A stretch of 64,000 nucleotides of DNA from Arcuatula senhousia (taxonomy: Eukaryota; Mollusca; Bivalvia; Mytilida; Mytilidae): contig OZ020309.1 in the NCBI GenBank assembly GCA_963971305.1, positions 4,891,001-4,955,000 on the forward strand, given 5' to 3'. Under the pieces are notes generated by a model. It worked only from the letters and a program-made list of their open reading frames with translations, was not told the DNA's origin and made no database searches. Within the stretch, counting starts at the first letter, position 1. The number at the start of each line of letters is the position of its first letter. The translations under genes and the position numbers were made by a program. Positions 10,097 through 21,800 of the stretch are shown here, one piece after another.

Positions 10097-11513
10097 TTAG
10101 CTCACCTGGATCGAAGGTCCATGTGAACTATTACCATCAATTGGTGTCTGTCGTCGTCTGTCGTCGTGTGTCATCCGTTAATAATTTTTCAAAAATCTTC
10201 TCCTCTGAAACTACTGAACAGAATTTACAGAAACTTAGAATGAATGATCCTTAGAATGTCCTGCACCAAAATTGTGTTTCGATTTTTGATCCGTCAAAAA
10301 ACAAGGCCACTGTTACTTAAAATAGACCAGGGGATCAGCTTACATTTTTTGGCTTGTAAATCAAAAAGTAAAAGAGATAATGAAATCTGATGCCCCCTTA
10401 TAGCTTCAGCATCAAAAGTTCTACAAAAGTCTCCATTTGGTCGAAAATGTCAGATGATCCCTTATAGGGGTTACAGCCCCTTAAAGGTGAAAATAGCGTT
10501 TTTTTCATCTTTTGGCTTATTGAATGAAAACTGTTGCAGATAGAGAAAAGCTGTTGCTTGCTTCAAAGTTCAGCTCATTTAACTCTACAAAAGTGTCCAT
10601 AGGATCAAAGTTGTCAGATGACCCCTTATAGGGGTTACAGCCCCTTAAAGGCGAAAAAAATAGTGCTTTTGGCTTTTGGCCTATAGAATGAAAACTATTG
10701 TAGATAGAGAAGAGCTGTTGCTTGCTTAAATGTTCAGCTCATTTAGCTTTACAAATGTCTCAATAGAGTCAAAGTTGTCAGATGACCCCTTATAGGCGTT
10801 ACAGCCCCTTAAAGGCGAACAATAGTGTTTTTGGCCTATAGAATTCAAACTTCTGCAGATAGGGAAAAGCTGTTGCTTGCTTAAATGTTAAGCTCATTTC
10901 TTCATAGGGTTGAAGTTGTCAGATTACCTCCTTATAGGGGCTACAGTCCCTTAAAGGCGAAAAATAGAGTTTCTGGCCCATAGAATGAAAACTATTGCAG
11001 ATAGAGAAAAGCTGTTGCTTGCATAAAAGTTCTGCTAATTTAGCTCTACAAAAGTAGTCATAGGGTCAAAGTTGAGTATGACTCCTTCTAGGGGTCACAT
11101 ACCCTGAAGGGCGAAAAATTGTGTTTTTGGCCAATAGCAGATAGAGAAAACATGTTGCTTGCTTAAATGTTCAGCTCATTTAGCTTAACAAAAGCATTCA
11201 TAGGGTTGAAGTTGTCAGGTAACCCCTTATAGGGATAACATCCCCTAAATTAACATGTTTTCATGATTTTGGGTTATGTAATGAAAACTATAGCAGATAA
11301 AAAAACGTGGTTGCTTGCTTAAATGTTCAGTTCATTAAGCTCTTAACAAAAGTGTCTATAGAGTCAAAGTGTTCAGACGGCCCTTTAAATAACATTTTGC
11401 AGAGAAAAGCTGTTGCTTGCTTAAATGTACAGCTCATTTAGCTCTATAAAGTTTTTCATAGTGTGACATCAAGACCAGGTGAGCGATTCAGGCTCCTGAG
11501 AGCCTCTTGTTAT
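10097..11513 (+). mobile_element. Hairpin/tandem-core element A (CTCACCTGG ends)
   Basis: It begins TTAGCTCACCTGG with a hairpin (CACCTGGATCGAAGGTCCATGTG), then GTCTGTCGTCG repeats. The core holds about seven degenerate copies of a 100-165-bp unit marked by GCTGTTGCTTGCTTAAATGT and by CCCCTTATAGGGGTTACAGC. It ends CCAGGTGAGCGATTCAGGCT then CTCCTGAGAGCCTCTTGTTA. The element at 58940-60463 has the same ends but a different core. There is no ORF. The Helentron-associated or pearl-like affiliation is inferred. Confidence 0.7.
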
Positions 11514-12300
11514 ATTTAAGATCAATAGGGAAAATTCATATTTCCTATGCCTAAAATAAATCTTCTCCATGGATGTTATTTTTTTATTTGTAAAAATCTT
11601 TGTTTTGTATGGATTTTAGTGTGTGAGTGAGTTGGTGGTTTACGTCCTTGCAACTCTATATAGATTATTTAAAGGTGGTGAGCATGAAAAGAATGATAAA
11701 ATGAACATGAAATGATGATGATAAATGACATACGGGGGTGGAGTGGGAAACAAAGGAGCAGCAATTCTAAAGACCACAGGAAAAGGGGAGATGTGGGTAG
11801 GGGCAGAAAATTTAGCATTTATAGCCACAGATGTCCTCAGTGGTGTCTTACGTGCATGAAGCATGTTACTCTCCATACACGTTGGTCAGCGGTCAGGGTT
11901 TCCGTTTTATAGACCTGACAACCCTGACGAGAGCTACCCTATTCAGCCACTTAGGGTACACACCTTGGTCGCCCTATCGGCTGAGTACTTACTCAGATGC
12001 CAGAATCCCAAAACCCTAAGTCGCCTCTTACGACAATCTAGGCTCTGCTGTGGGCCTATTCACACCCCGGGCCTCGCACGGGACGTATGGATTTTTAAAT
12101 ATACCAGATACAAAAACAAAGTTCACCATCAGAAAATAAATAAAATGAAAATTGTGTTTTTCCTAATTATCCGCACTTAAAAAGCAGGGGGAAAATTTCG
12201 CTAAGAAGGTGTATTCTATCCAATTTATTTGTTGTCATTATCAATTTGATGTTTATCTAGCCAAATAGAAATTCATAAGAATAACAAGCATTATAAATTT
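11514..12300. other. Spacer containing a TAAGTCGCCTCTTACGAC motif block
   Basis: Most of the stretch is featureless. A GC-richer block at about 11830-12090 contains CTAAGTCGCCTCTTACGAC (near 12017) and a CCCCGGGCCTCGCACGGGAC end. From memory, a very similar motif recurs in many invertebrate genomes as part of dispersed repeats; I cannot name the family. No coding frame spans it convincingly. Confidence 0.4.
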
Positions 12301-12304
12301 TTAA

Positions 12305-12310
12305 TTTATT
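12305..12310 (-). terminator. Candidate poly(A) signal of the PAN/EGF/CCP gene
   Basis: AATAAA on the minus strand lies about 230 nt downstream of the stop codon at 12539. It is the first perfect hexamer I found downstream. A 3' UTR of this length is ordinary, but the cleavage site is not shown. Confidence 0.35.
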
Positions 12311-12538
12311 AAAGATAAAGATGTGCAAAAAAGATCCTTAGTGAGAAGCAACCCATCTTCCTTGATTTATATCTTATCGTTGATGACATAAAATATGAAA
12401 TCTGTTTATATTCAATAAAAGATGTTTACATCATTTATGCAATGCAGGATTTATACTTTTACTCACATTAAAATATTGAATCATTATTGTTTTCATAGTA
12501 AATTTTTGAGTCAAACATAGAATAAGAAAACGGTATTT

Positions 12539-12825
12539 TTAAGCAACTTCTCCCTCGCAAAGTCTTATATACTTATCGACATATATGTCATCTGTATAAT
12601 ATTGTTCATACAGTGTAAAGTTTTCTTCAACTCGAAATGCATAATGATAACATTCGTCAAAGGATGTATCAAAGTATGTTGCAACACAGTCAACTTTCGT
12701 GAGACAATCGTTTTGACAAAATTCAGCAGTGCCGTCATCAGAGAAGTCATAATCATACTCAATGTCCGCGGAGAATAAAGACTTCCCTGGTATTTTCACA
12801 AATTGGGAGCTGTAGTTTGAACATT
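12539..12825 (-). CDS. Exon 5: C-terminal PAN/apple domain and stop
   Basis: Acceptor TTCTATTTTCAG precedes 12825. The exon completes a Lys codon split with exon 4, then encodes 94 residues with six cysteines spaced as in PAN/apple domains (AEFCQNDC, KVDCVATYFD, DECYHYAF) and ends in a stop after CEGEVA. An upstream in-frame extension exists but is intron plus minisatellite translation. Confidence 0.82.
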
Positions 12826-15800
12826 CTGAAAATAGAAAAAATATAATTGTGATATGTTCCGGTTCATATACGTTTCTTGACCATACTCGAATGGTCATGA
12901 CCATTAAGATATACGATATTGTCGGACAATATTGATATATACTTGTACGCATATGTATGGAACGCCATAGCTGCCTTATGATGATGAGTTTCATTATGTG
13001 ATGATACTTTGTCATTATATGATGGTACTATGTCATTATGTGATGGTAGTTTGTCATTATGTGATGAAACTTCTTCATTATGTGATGATACTTTGTCATT
13101 ATGTGATGATACTTCGTCATTGTGTGATGATACTTTGTCGTTATGTGATGGTACTTCTTCATTATGTGATGATACTTTGTCATTATGTGATGATACTTCT
13201 TCACTATGTGATGATCATTTGTCATTAGGTGATGATACTTTGTCTTAATGAGATCAAAGATTATTATTATGAACAGCGTTGAAAATAATAGTCATTTCTT
13301 GTTTTCTTCAACAGGTAGTTTTTTTTCTGTTTCCAAAAGGTCGCTTTTTCGATTTTCAAATCAATAACCAATATCTAATTTATCGTATATTAAAACTTTA
13401 TAAGCAACATTTTTCTTCTTTCATGCGGTTTTAATTAAAGGTTCATTAACATGGTTTTTTAAGTTCTTTATTTTTAGCTCAGGATTTAAATCTGTTTAAA
13501 ACTGTTCGGGTTTTGGCGTCTTTCATTCAAAAATAACAGAAAAAAAACACAATCTATCACTAGAGGTCGCGTCTATCAACACTAGTTAAAAAACAAAGTA
13601 ATTAACCACTAAAGAAGAAAAATGGTGTTTACAAAGTTTTAATATATAATAAATTATGTATTGATTATGGATTTGAAATTCGAGAAACCGACCATATTGA
13701 AACATTTTTTTTTGGGGGGGGGGGGGGGGGGGGTACACAGAAAAAACTACGCGTCGAACAAAATATTTGTCATAAGAAAAGAATACTTCTTTTAAGCGCT
13801 GTTCATAATAATAAACTTTGATCTCATAAAGACATAGTACCATCATAAGTGATAATTGGGGATGTGTTTCTGGTTTTCATTTCTAATGTGTCGCTTCATA
13901 TCGGAAATTATGATTAACCCCGGCAATACACGTATGGTCCTATGAGTATACCCGTAGGGCCATGTGCATTGGGATATGGTCCAAATACTCATATAGCCCG
14001 GAACATATCTATATGTGTGTTTGTGTGTGTTGGTGTTCATCAAGCCCCTTTAAAATCATTAAAATCACCAATTTGACGAACATTGCGTCTCAAATGGGGA
14101 TATTTTTCATATCAAAATGCTTTGGATTGTTTCATAATACCCTTTTAACTTTCAACAGTCCCTATAAATATATATACCTGGAAAAAAGTTAAGCACACCT
14201 AGACTATTTGTGCTTTTAAATGATTTGATATATTTGTTTAACTGTTATGACTTTTGTCAGATTTAGTTCTTAAATTATGATTTAAAGATTGTTAGCTTTC
14301 GGTTAACAGCATATGTTGGTCTTAAATAGCGACAAATAACTCTTCAGAAAATTCCACGCCAAACTTGCAGTATGAGACCAAGGGTTCTAGTAGTCATTCG
14401 TGCTAAACGTGGACATACTTGAAATTGACTCTTTGACGATACAGTATCAAGCTTGATAATGAGTTAAATTTCCAAGTGTGATTTGACAATCTAATAACAG
14501 TTTTGAACTTCAGGTGACCATACTTTTCGAAGACTATGTTTAAGTACAAAAGCTATATTGTTTGTCATGTTATGCTATATAATTAGAATATGTCCTTATC
14601 GTCGTCACAAGCATGTGAACGTGTGCTTAACGATACATATGCTAGTTTGTTGTACAAATTTAAAAGACTGCCTGTTAATGAATGAGTAAAATGTTTTTTT
14701 AAAAATATATGACTAAAGAAAAACATGGGGTACTTTACTTTTTCCATGTGTATATCATGAAAGCTATATCGAGAATGCTGTTCTTAAATAAACAAGAATA
14801 TGTCCAAAAGACATAATGCCAATCTTGCAACATTTACTTTTTTTCCGCAATCACTAAAGCATCAACATGGTCAGTAAGAAGAAATTGATTTTAACCATTC
14901 TTCAATGAGTGGTCATTCATGCGGACAATAAAGGTCACAGCCAGCATCCGAAGCATGCATTGTGCTTAGCATCACTAGGTGCACATACCATACCAATGTG
15001 GTTGATATGGCACTTGTCAGTAAGTGGGAATACACTTTAACCATTTTTCTGTACATGATCATTCATGCGGAAAATATAGGTCACATCCAGCATCCGAAGC
15101 ATGCAATGTGTTTATCATCACTAGATGCACCTAACATAACAATATGATTGATGTGGCATTCGTCATTAAGTGGGAATTTGGAAATATGGGATTTGGGACG
15201 GACAGACGAACGGACGGACCCGAACACTATATGTCTCTCTACTTTCGTAGATGGGGCATAAAAAAACAATGCTATAATTCTATTCAAGAAGGAGTACTGT
15301 TTCATTAAAGTCTAGGTTTGGCTCATGAAATACGTTGACAAAAAGACACAGTACACATTATGATTTCTTTATCCCCTAAGTAGTTTTGAAGTGGTAAAAG
15401 TTTTGAACAACTCTTTTATACTTTCATTTCAGTAGAAGAGGACATGACTTCTTACTTGAACAAGGGTTTGACGGTGTTGACCATGTACCATTTTCCAAAC
15501 AGGATATATAACCAATTCCACCGTTTCCTAAAGTATCTTCAAAGCCAATAGCACAAGTGTAATCTATAGTCGTACCAGTAGTTGCGTTTTCAGTTAGTGA
15601 AGAATCTGATACGTTTGTGCCATACACTGAAGGTGTCTCGAGGCAGAAAGAAACTGAAAAAGATAAACTGATTTTATTCAAAAGTGCAAGAAAACACCAA
15701 ATTGAATATTGATTCCAGACGTAAAATGGAATACCGAGCAGTGTTTTGAAATATAGGCAAGTTGACATGAAGACTGCTACCATGATTGAACATGGAGCGC

Positions 15801-18800
15801 TGCCACAAAACAGTTTTTATTGAAGCTTACTTTCTTACACGTGTGTACAAGCACACATCACTAGTAAAGCTAAAGATCTATTGAACGGACAATGGGGAAA
15901 CTTACTTTCTTACCCGTGTGTACAAGCACCCATCACTAGTTAAGCCAAACATCTCTTGAACGGACAATGGGGAAACTTACTTTCTTACCCGTGTGTACAA
16001 GCACCCATCACTAGTTAAGCCAAACATCTATTGAACGGCCAATGGGGAAACTTACTTTCTTACCCGTGTGTACAAGCACCCATCACTAGTAAAGCCAAAC
16101 ATCTATTGAACGGCCAATGGGGAAACTTACTTTCTTACACGTGTGTACAAGCACCCATCACTAGTAAAGCCAAACATCTATTGAACGGACAATTACACGT
16201 GTGTACAAGCACCCATCACTAGTAAAGCCAAACATCTCTTGAACGGACAATACCTGTTTACACTGAACTTGTTAGTTGTTAAGTGCTGTTAAGTGCTATT
16301 TTCTGTAAGAATCAGGCAATGAGTGAATCATGATTTAAAAAAACAAACAAGTTTGACTTCAAAATACTGTTCAAAATGCTTAAAAGGTAACAAAAAATGC
16401 ATTGGCACTTCTCAAAAGTGTCAGAAATTTGAGAAATATTTTGGTTGAAATGATATAAAATTTGGAATGTAAAGGAGATAACTTGTGTCAAGTCATACAA
16501 AATCCCTATCATTGTATCAGAATTTTTTCTCCATGCTCTGACACTGGATATGACAACTTATGATTGTTTCTTCATTAGAAGGCTAATTTGAATGAAAATG
16601 CGTTGTCAAAACCGTGTATTTTTAAAATCATGATTCAAACATTTTTGATTTTGCCTGATTCTTACAGAGAATTGAACTTAAGAATTCAAGCTCAATTTCA
16701 GTATTTTATCTTCAAGGCCAATCCAGTATAGTCTTGATTTTACTTGACCCGATCTTAATTTCACTTGATTAACTGCAGGAGAAATATATTGGATTTAAAC
16801 TGAATTTCCTAAAATACTGTACACTTTGAGACTCCAGATAAGTATTTGTCAAGTAGGTCTTGTCCGCTCCAGAAATGAAATGGTCTTCTAGTGCATTTGC
16901 ATCTTTTAGTATATTATAGAACACACTCAAATTAAATTTAAAAGAAAGAAAAACATAATTGAAGCGTTAAATCCAAGACATATTGTTCCTCAAAGGAAGC
17001 ATATGTCTACACATGTATAACAATGTATATAAAATACACATAGCACAAAATTAATTAAGAATGAATCTTTTTACAAAAAAAAAGATACAATTCAAAGTGG
17101 ATACTAATCATTGTATATACCTCCGTTGGTTTTCCAGTTATGTATAAGGAACCATAACTTTTATAAGAGGTAATTTTAAAAAAAAACTTTGATCCGTTTG
17201 TTTTAGCTCGACTTCTTTAACAATATTGTACGACACGTTTTTTTTTTTAGCTTAAATTGTTTTCACTATGACAGGAAAAGGCTGTGAAAATGGTCAATTT
17301 TCATGTTCTTAGGGGAAGAATTATCATAAATGGTCTAGTACTTTTATTATGATTTGCAAAACAATATTGAATCTATATTTCACCAATATTAATTATAATC
17401 GTTTTCAAGAAAAAAGCAGAGGTACCAATGGGGTATCCGAATGTCAAAGGTCGGAGAGGGCAGAGACAAAACCAGTAAACACGAACAAGAACGGGACAAA
17501 AACAGACAACATGTAAAACATGGAAACACAAAATAACTGAATATCAATCAACAACGCGAACTCCAGTCGAAACAAGAGTGAACTCAGGTGCTCCGGAAGA
17601 GTAAGCAGTTCCTGCTTGCTATAGCACACCCGTCGCGTTGCCAATAGTCCACTCAGCGTGTCAAATCCGGTAAAGGAAGACAAAACAACACCCTATGACA
17701 ACCAACATCTGCACTCATCTGAGAGATCGAAATCCCATATTTGTCTGTAAGTGCATGATTTCTTCCGTAAAATTTCTTGAGTGAAGACAGCAACCGTGGA
17801 GCAACATAACCCTGTGTGAGCAATTTTTGCGTCAGACGTGTCGCTCTGCTAAGGAAATCGATGAAAGTCCCGCACGCTCTGGAGTAACGAATCAATTGAG
17901 ATACGTAAACTCCATAAGATGGAGCGGACGGAATGTTGCTACACAAGAAGGGAAAGTTGACGATTGGAAAGTTGAAGTCATCACGTTTGTCATAGAGCCT
18001 TGTTGAAAGTCTTCCTTGAGAGTCAATTTCGAGATGTAGATCTAAATATGAAGCAGACTTCCTAGAATCCGTTGTGTCCTTTATTTCAAGCTCCTGGGGA
18101 TACATGAGATGAAGAAAGTCACCAAATCGAGAATTGTTTAGTGAAAGGACATCATCAATATAACGGAACGTGAGGTTGAAAGAGAGAGCCAGTCTACGGT
18201 CTTTTTTGTCTGGAAGAGATTGTAAGAAGTCTGCTTCATATGAGTCAAGAAACAAATCAACAAGCAAAGGTGCACAATTAGTGCCCATTGGAATCCCTAT
18301 TGTTTGCTGAAAAACACGTCCACCAAACTGAACAAATATGTTGTCAATAAGAAAGTTGAGCATATCGATTATTTGGTCTTCTGTAAATTTGTTCTTTTTC
18401 TTAGACTCATTGATGACAAATAAAGGTAATAACAAAACTACCGAACTTGAATGATTAATCTCATAGTCCAGAGAAAATGACAAAACGAATCAGTCATACC
18501 GGGGAATTGGTGGATCGCAATGGTCTGATGACAAAGTAAGTCTTGGTATAATCGACTACAAGAAATGTATACCTGCGTTTTCCATTCTTTTTGAAAAAGC
18601 TGCGTTTAATCAGCTGTGCCAATCGCGATTTCAGTTGTTCATGTGGAGTAGAAGTGTAAAGTGTGGAGAAATCGAATGTTTTGATGCTGTTACAAGATGA
18701 AACTGATTTAGAGTTAAGAATCTCCATCAGTTCTTTCGAATTCTTCAGAATCCACATTTGATTGACACCATTTCTAGAAAAACAACAATCGTAATATTTC

Positions 18801-21800
18801 TGGAGGCCGGATTTTATTGCCGTAAGTATTGAAGTTAACAGAACTGAAAGAGGCTAAGTTGTTCATTTGGATGACCCTGCAATGAAGCGCTGTTTGTATG
18901 GATTTTTATGTAATTTAGGAATCCAATACAGGGATGGAATGTCATCATTACTGCCACCAACAGAAAGGCCGAAGGAGGAAATGACAAGAAATTCAGCTTA
19001 AAGAGTGCAAAATTTCGGGTAAATCGGGAATAGGATAATAATTTCTTCATAGGTGGTTGAATCTTCTTTAAAAAATCGTAGCAGCTAGATCTTTAGGTTT
19101 TGAGTATCAGGCTACCGTACTATGTATTAAATAAGATCATTTGCGGTCATGATACCATTGATAGCGAGCATTGCAGATGCGAGCCCTACGGCATTGTGCA
19201 TGTTTTGTGCAAGAAACATACTGACGAGAAAACCGGAACACGTCTACTTTTACGGAGCCAAAAAAATAATAGGCACGGAGCAAGTAAAACAGTGAACTCT
19301 CTGGGCTTATAAAAATACAACTTAATCTGTTATGCAACGAATAGAAAAATGAAATGCAAAACCAGTGATAAAACCCTCATTCATCCACTTGTTTATTTTT
19401 ACACACAGATTTTTATTTAAACACCATTCGGTCTTTCCGCTGAAAAACGATTTTCCGGAAATTACCGAGCTAGCTTTTAGCATTGACTAGTCATACCAAA
19501 TGCATGATACTGACCAAGCTTTGTTCAATTCTAAGTAAGATAAATAAATACATAAATTTACTGAATAAAACTTACTCATAATAATAAATAAAAGGTTCTT
19601 ATCTGAAAATTAAAGAACAGTCCGATCCTGTGGGGTTTCACTCACTTTCCTCAATCCTGCATGCATGATATTTTTACTTTAACGTTTTTTCCGCCAGGTT
19701 TCGTAATGTACCTTCTGTTACCAATGCTTCAAATAAAACACTGATTCTCAGTAAATATCACAAAACCTGACAGAATCTGAATGTTGTTTTGGTCTGCTGA
19801 AGAAGCGCGAAATACTCTGACAAGGAAATGACGTCACGGAATCAATAGAGGGAATTTCGTCCCCGCTAAATGTCGTCCCAGAATGTTGCAGGATTAATTA
19901 TTTGCACAAATAATTTAATTTTTGATAAGTGGTTATTGATCCAAGATAGCATCATATTTTAACAACAACTTTCTCAAGTGCATACGATTTGGGTTGGGTT
20001 GGGTCAGACTTTTCTACTATCTATTTCCTTTTTTAAAAGTTCCCTCTTCACGTTACACTGAGCCGGTCGAGCACATGGATTTATTTTCAAAAGGTATACA
20101 GATTTTCTATGCTTGCTATAAAGACAGGACCTTAATCATATTATTGTCATATATAGATCTACTTACACAGGTCTTTTATGAAGGATTATTTGGGGATATT
20201 CCAAGCTATTTTGTATGCTGGTGTCACATTGTCCTGATTTTGACATACGATGGACACACGAATGCGAAAGTTTCAACTTCGTGCGAAGTTAATCCCTAAC
20301 TTGCTAAAACTCAAAATCAAAACCGAAGGATGTACGATTAGAACCGATAGCTAAACGATTAAAAAAGTTGCACATACGAATAGCTGGATATGGTTGGGTA
20401 ACAGGTTAAAAAGAAGGCTGTAATAGTATATCCCTGCTGTCCATGATGTCGGTCAGTAAGAGAAGATGAGACATGTGATTTAAAGCTGATATGTAGACAC
20501 TGTTAAGATTGAACAGAAAAGATGATGTTTCTTTATCTTGTTTTGTTCGTACCTTGTGTGAGTTGACCGAATCACACAAAATCCTAAAACAGCAAGCATA
20601 AGTGGAAAATATGTAGAATCATTACGCTAAAGCATTGGAAACCGCGTTAGATATGACAACCCGTTTTGCAATAAAGTGTGAAAATTTCGCAATGAAATAA
20701 TAGTACAGTCGACAATTTGTCCGATGCTCTCATTATTGGTAAATATGGTTGAAAGATAAAACTAGGGATCTTTAAGTATACCCACATGTCTCTAATGTCT
20801 ACCAGTAAGAGTAGATAATTCTAAATTTAAAATGTAGAGATATACTGAAGATAAAGAAAATTGAAGTCACTTGATTTGTTAAGCTCTGCCAAAGTCTACA
20901 AAAGTTACGCGAGTAGTCCGTTATAAAGCGTAAGAAACGCGTTTTTATGGAATAGGATAGCGGGAAAATTGATAAAAGCGCGTTATAACGCGAAAATTGA
21001 TTTTTATATTACCAAAATGAGCCCAATGTGCTTTCATATTTTTGACCATAAAGTTCAGTAATTTTAGCTTTTGTGAACGATTATTGAACAAAGTGCACCC
21101 ACCTTACAATAAATAACATCCTAACCGGTCCCATATATAAAAGTCCAGAAGTCTCGTAATTATTTGTGGACCGACATGGAACGTAAACTTGATCTGCAAC
21201 CCGTAATGGTGGACTTCATACATAGCATACCAAAAAGCAGTTCAATAAGTATAAGGGATTAAAAAAATGGTGGGAAACTGAAATTTCAGTGATTTTTCAA
21301 AGGTTTTAGGGCCCTAACTCCTGTAACAATTTGCGGAACAGAACGACACGTTAACGAACTTTAACTCATCATGGTAGACTCACATTCCAAAAAATCAGTT
21401 TAATATCTATATATCAGTTTTTTGTAAAAAGTGTGGAAAAAAATTGTGACAGCGAGACGGCCGGACCGGACAGACACATAAACGGGCAGACGGAGTGCAA
21501 ACCTACTCCCTTTCGGCTTTTGTCGGTAGGGGACCGATCAGTAGTAGGATGTTAAAATGTGTAACCCTTTATTTCTGATATTGAATAAAGGTAATAACAA
21601 AACTACCGAACTTGAATTTTAAGTATTAAAAGATGATGCCAAAGCCTGGACGAGAACGTGGTAGAAGGAAGCACCTGGTTGGAAAGAACAGGACGAAAAC
21701 GAAAGCGTCAGAAGATTCAAATTTTAGACTGTCTTTGTATTGTTTTGTCTTTTCTTCTTGTCCTTTTGAGACTGATCATTCTAGTTCAGATTTTTTTTCA

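Noticed and set aside
12998..13248. Open frames of 65-79 codons on both strands
   Set aside because: They are translations of the 21-bp minisatellite, open only because the period is a multiple of three.
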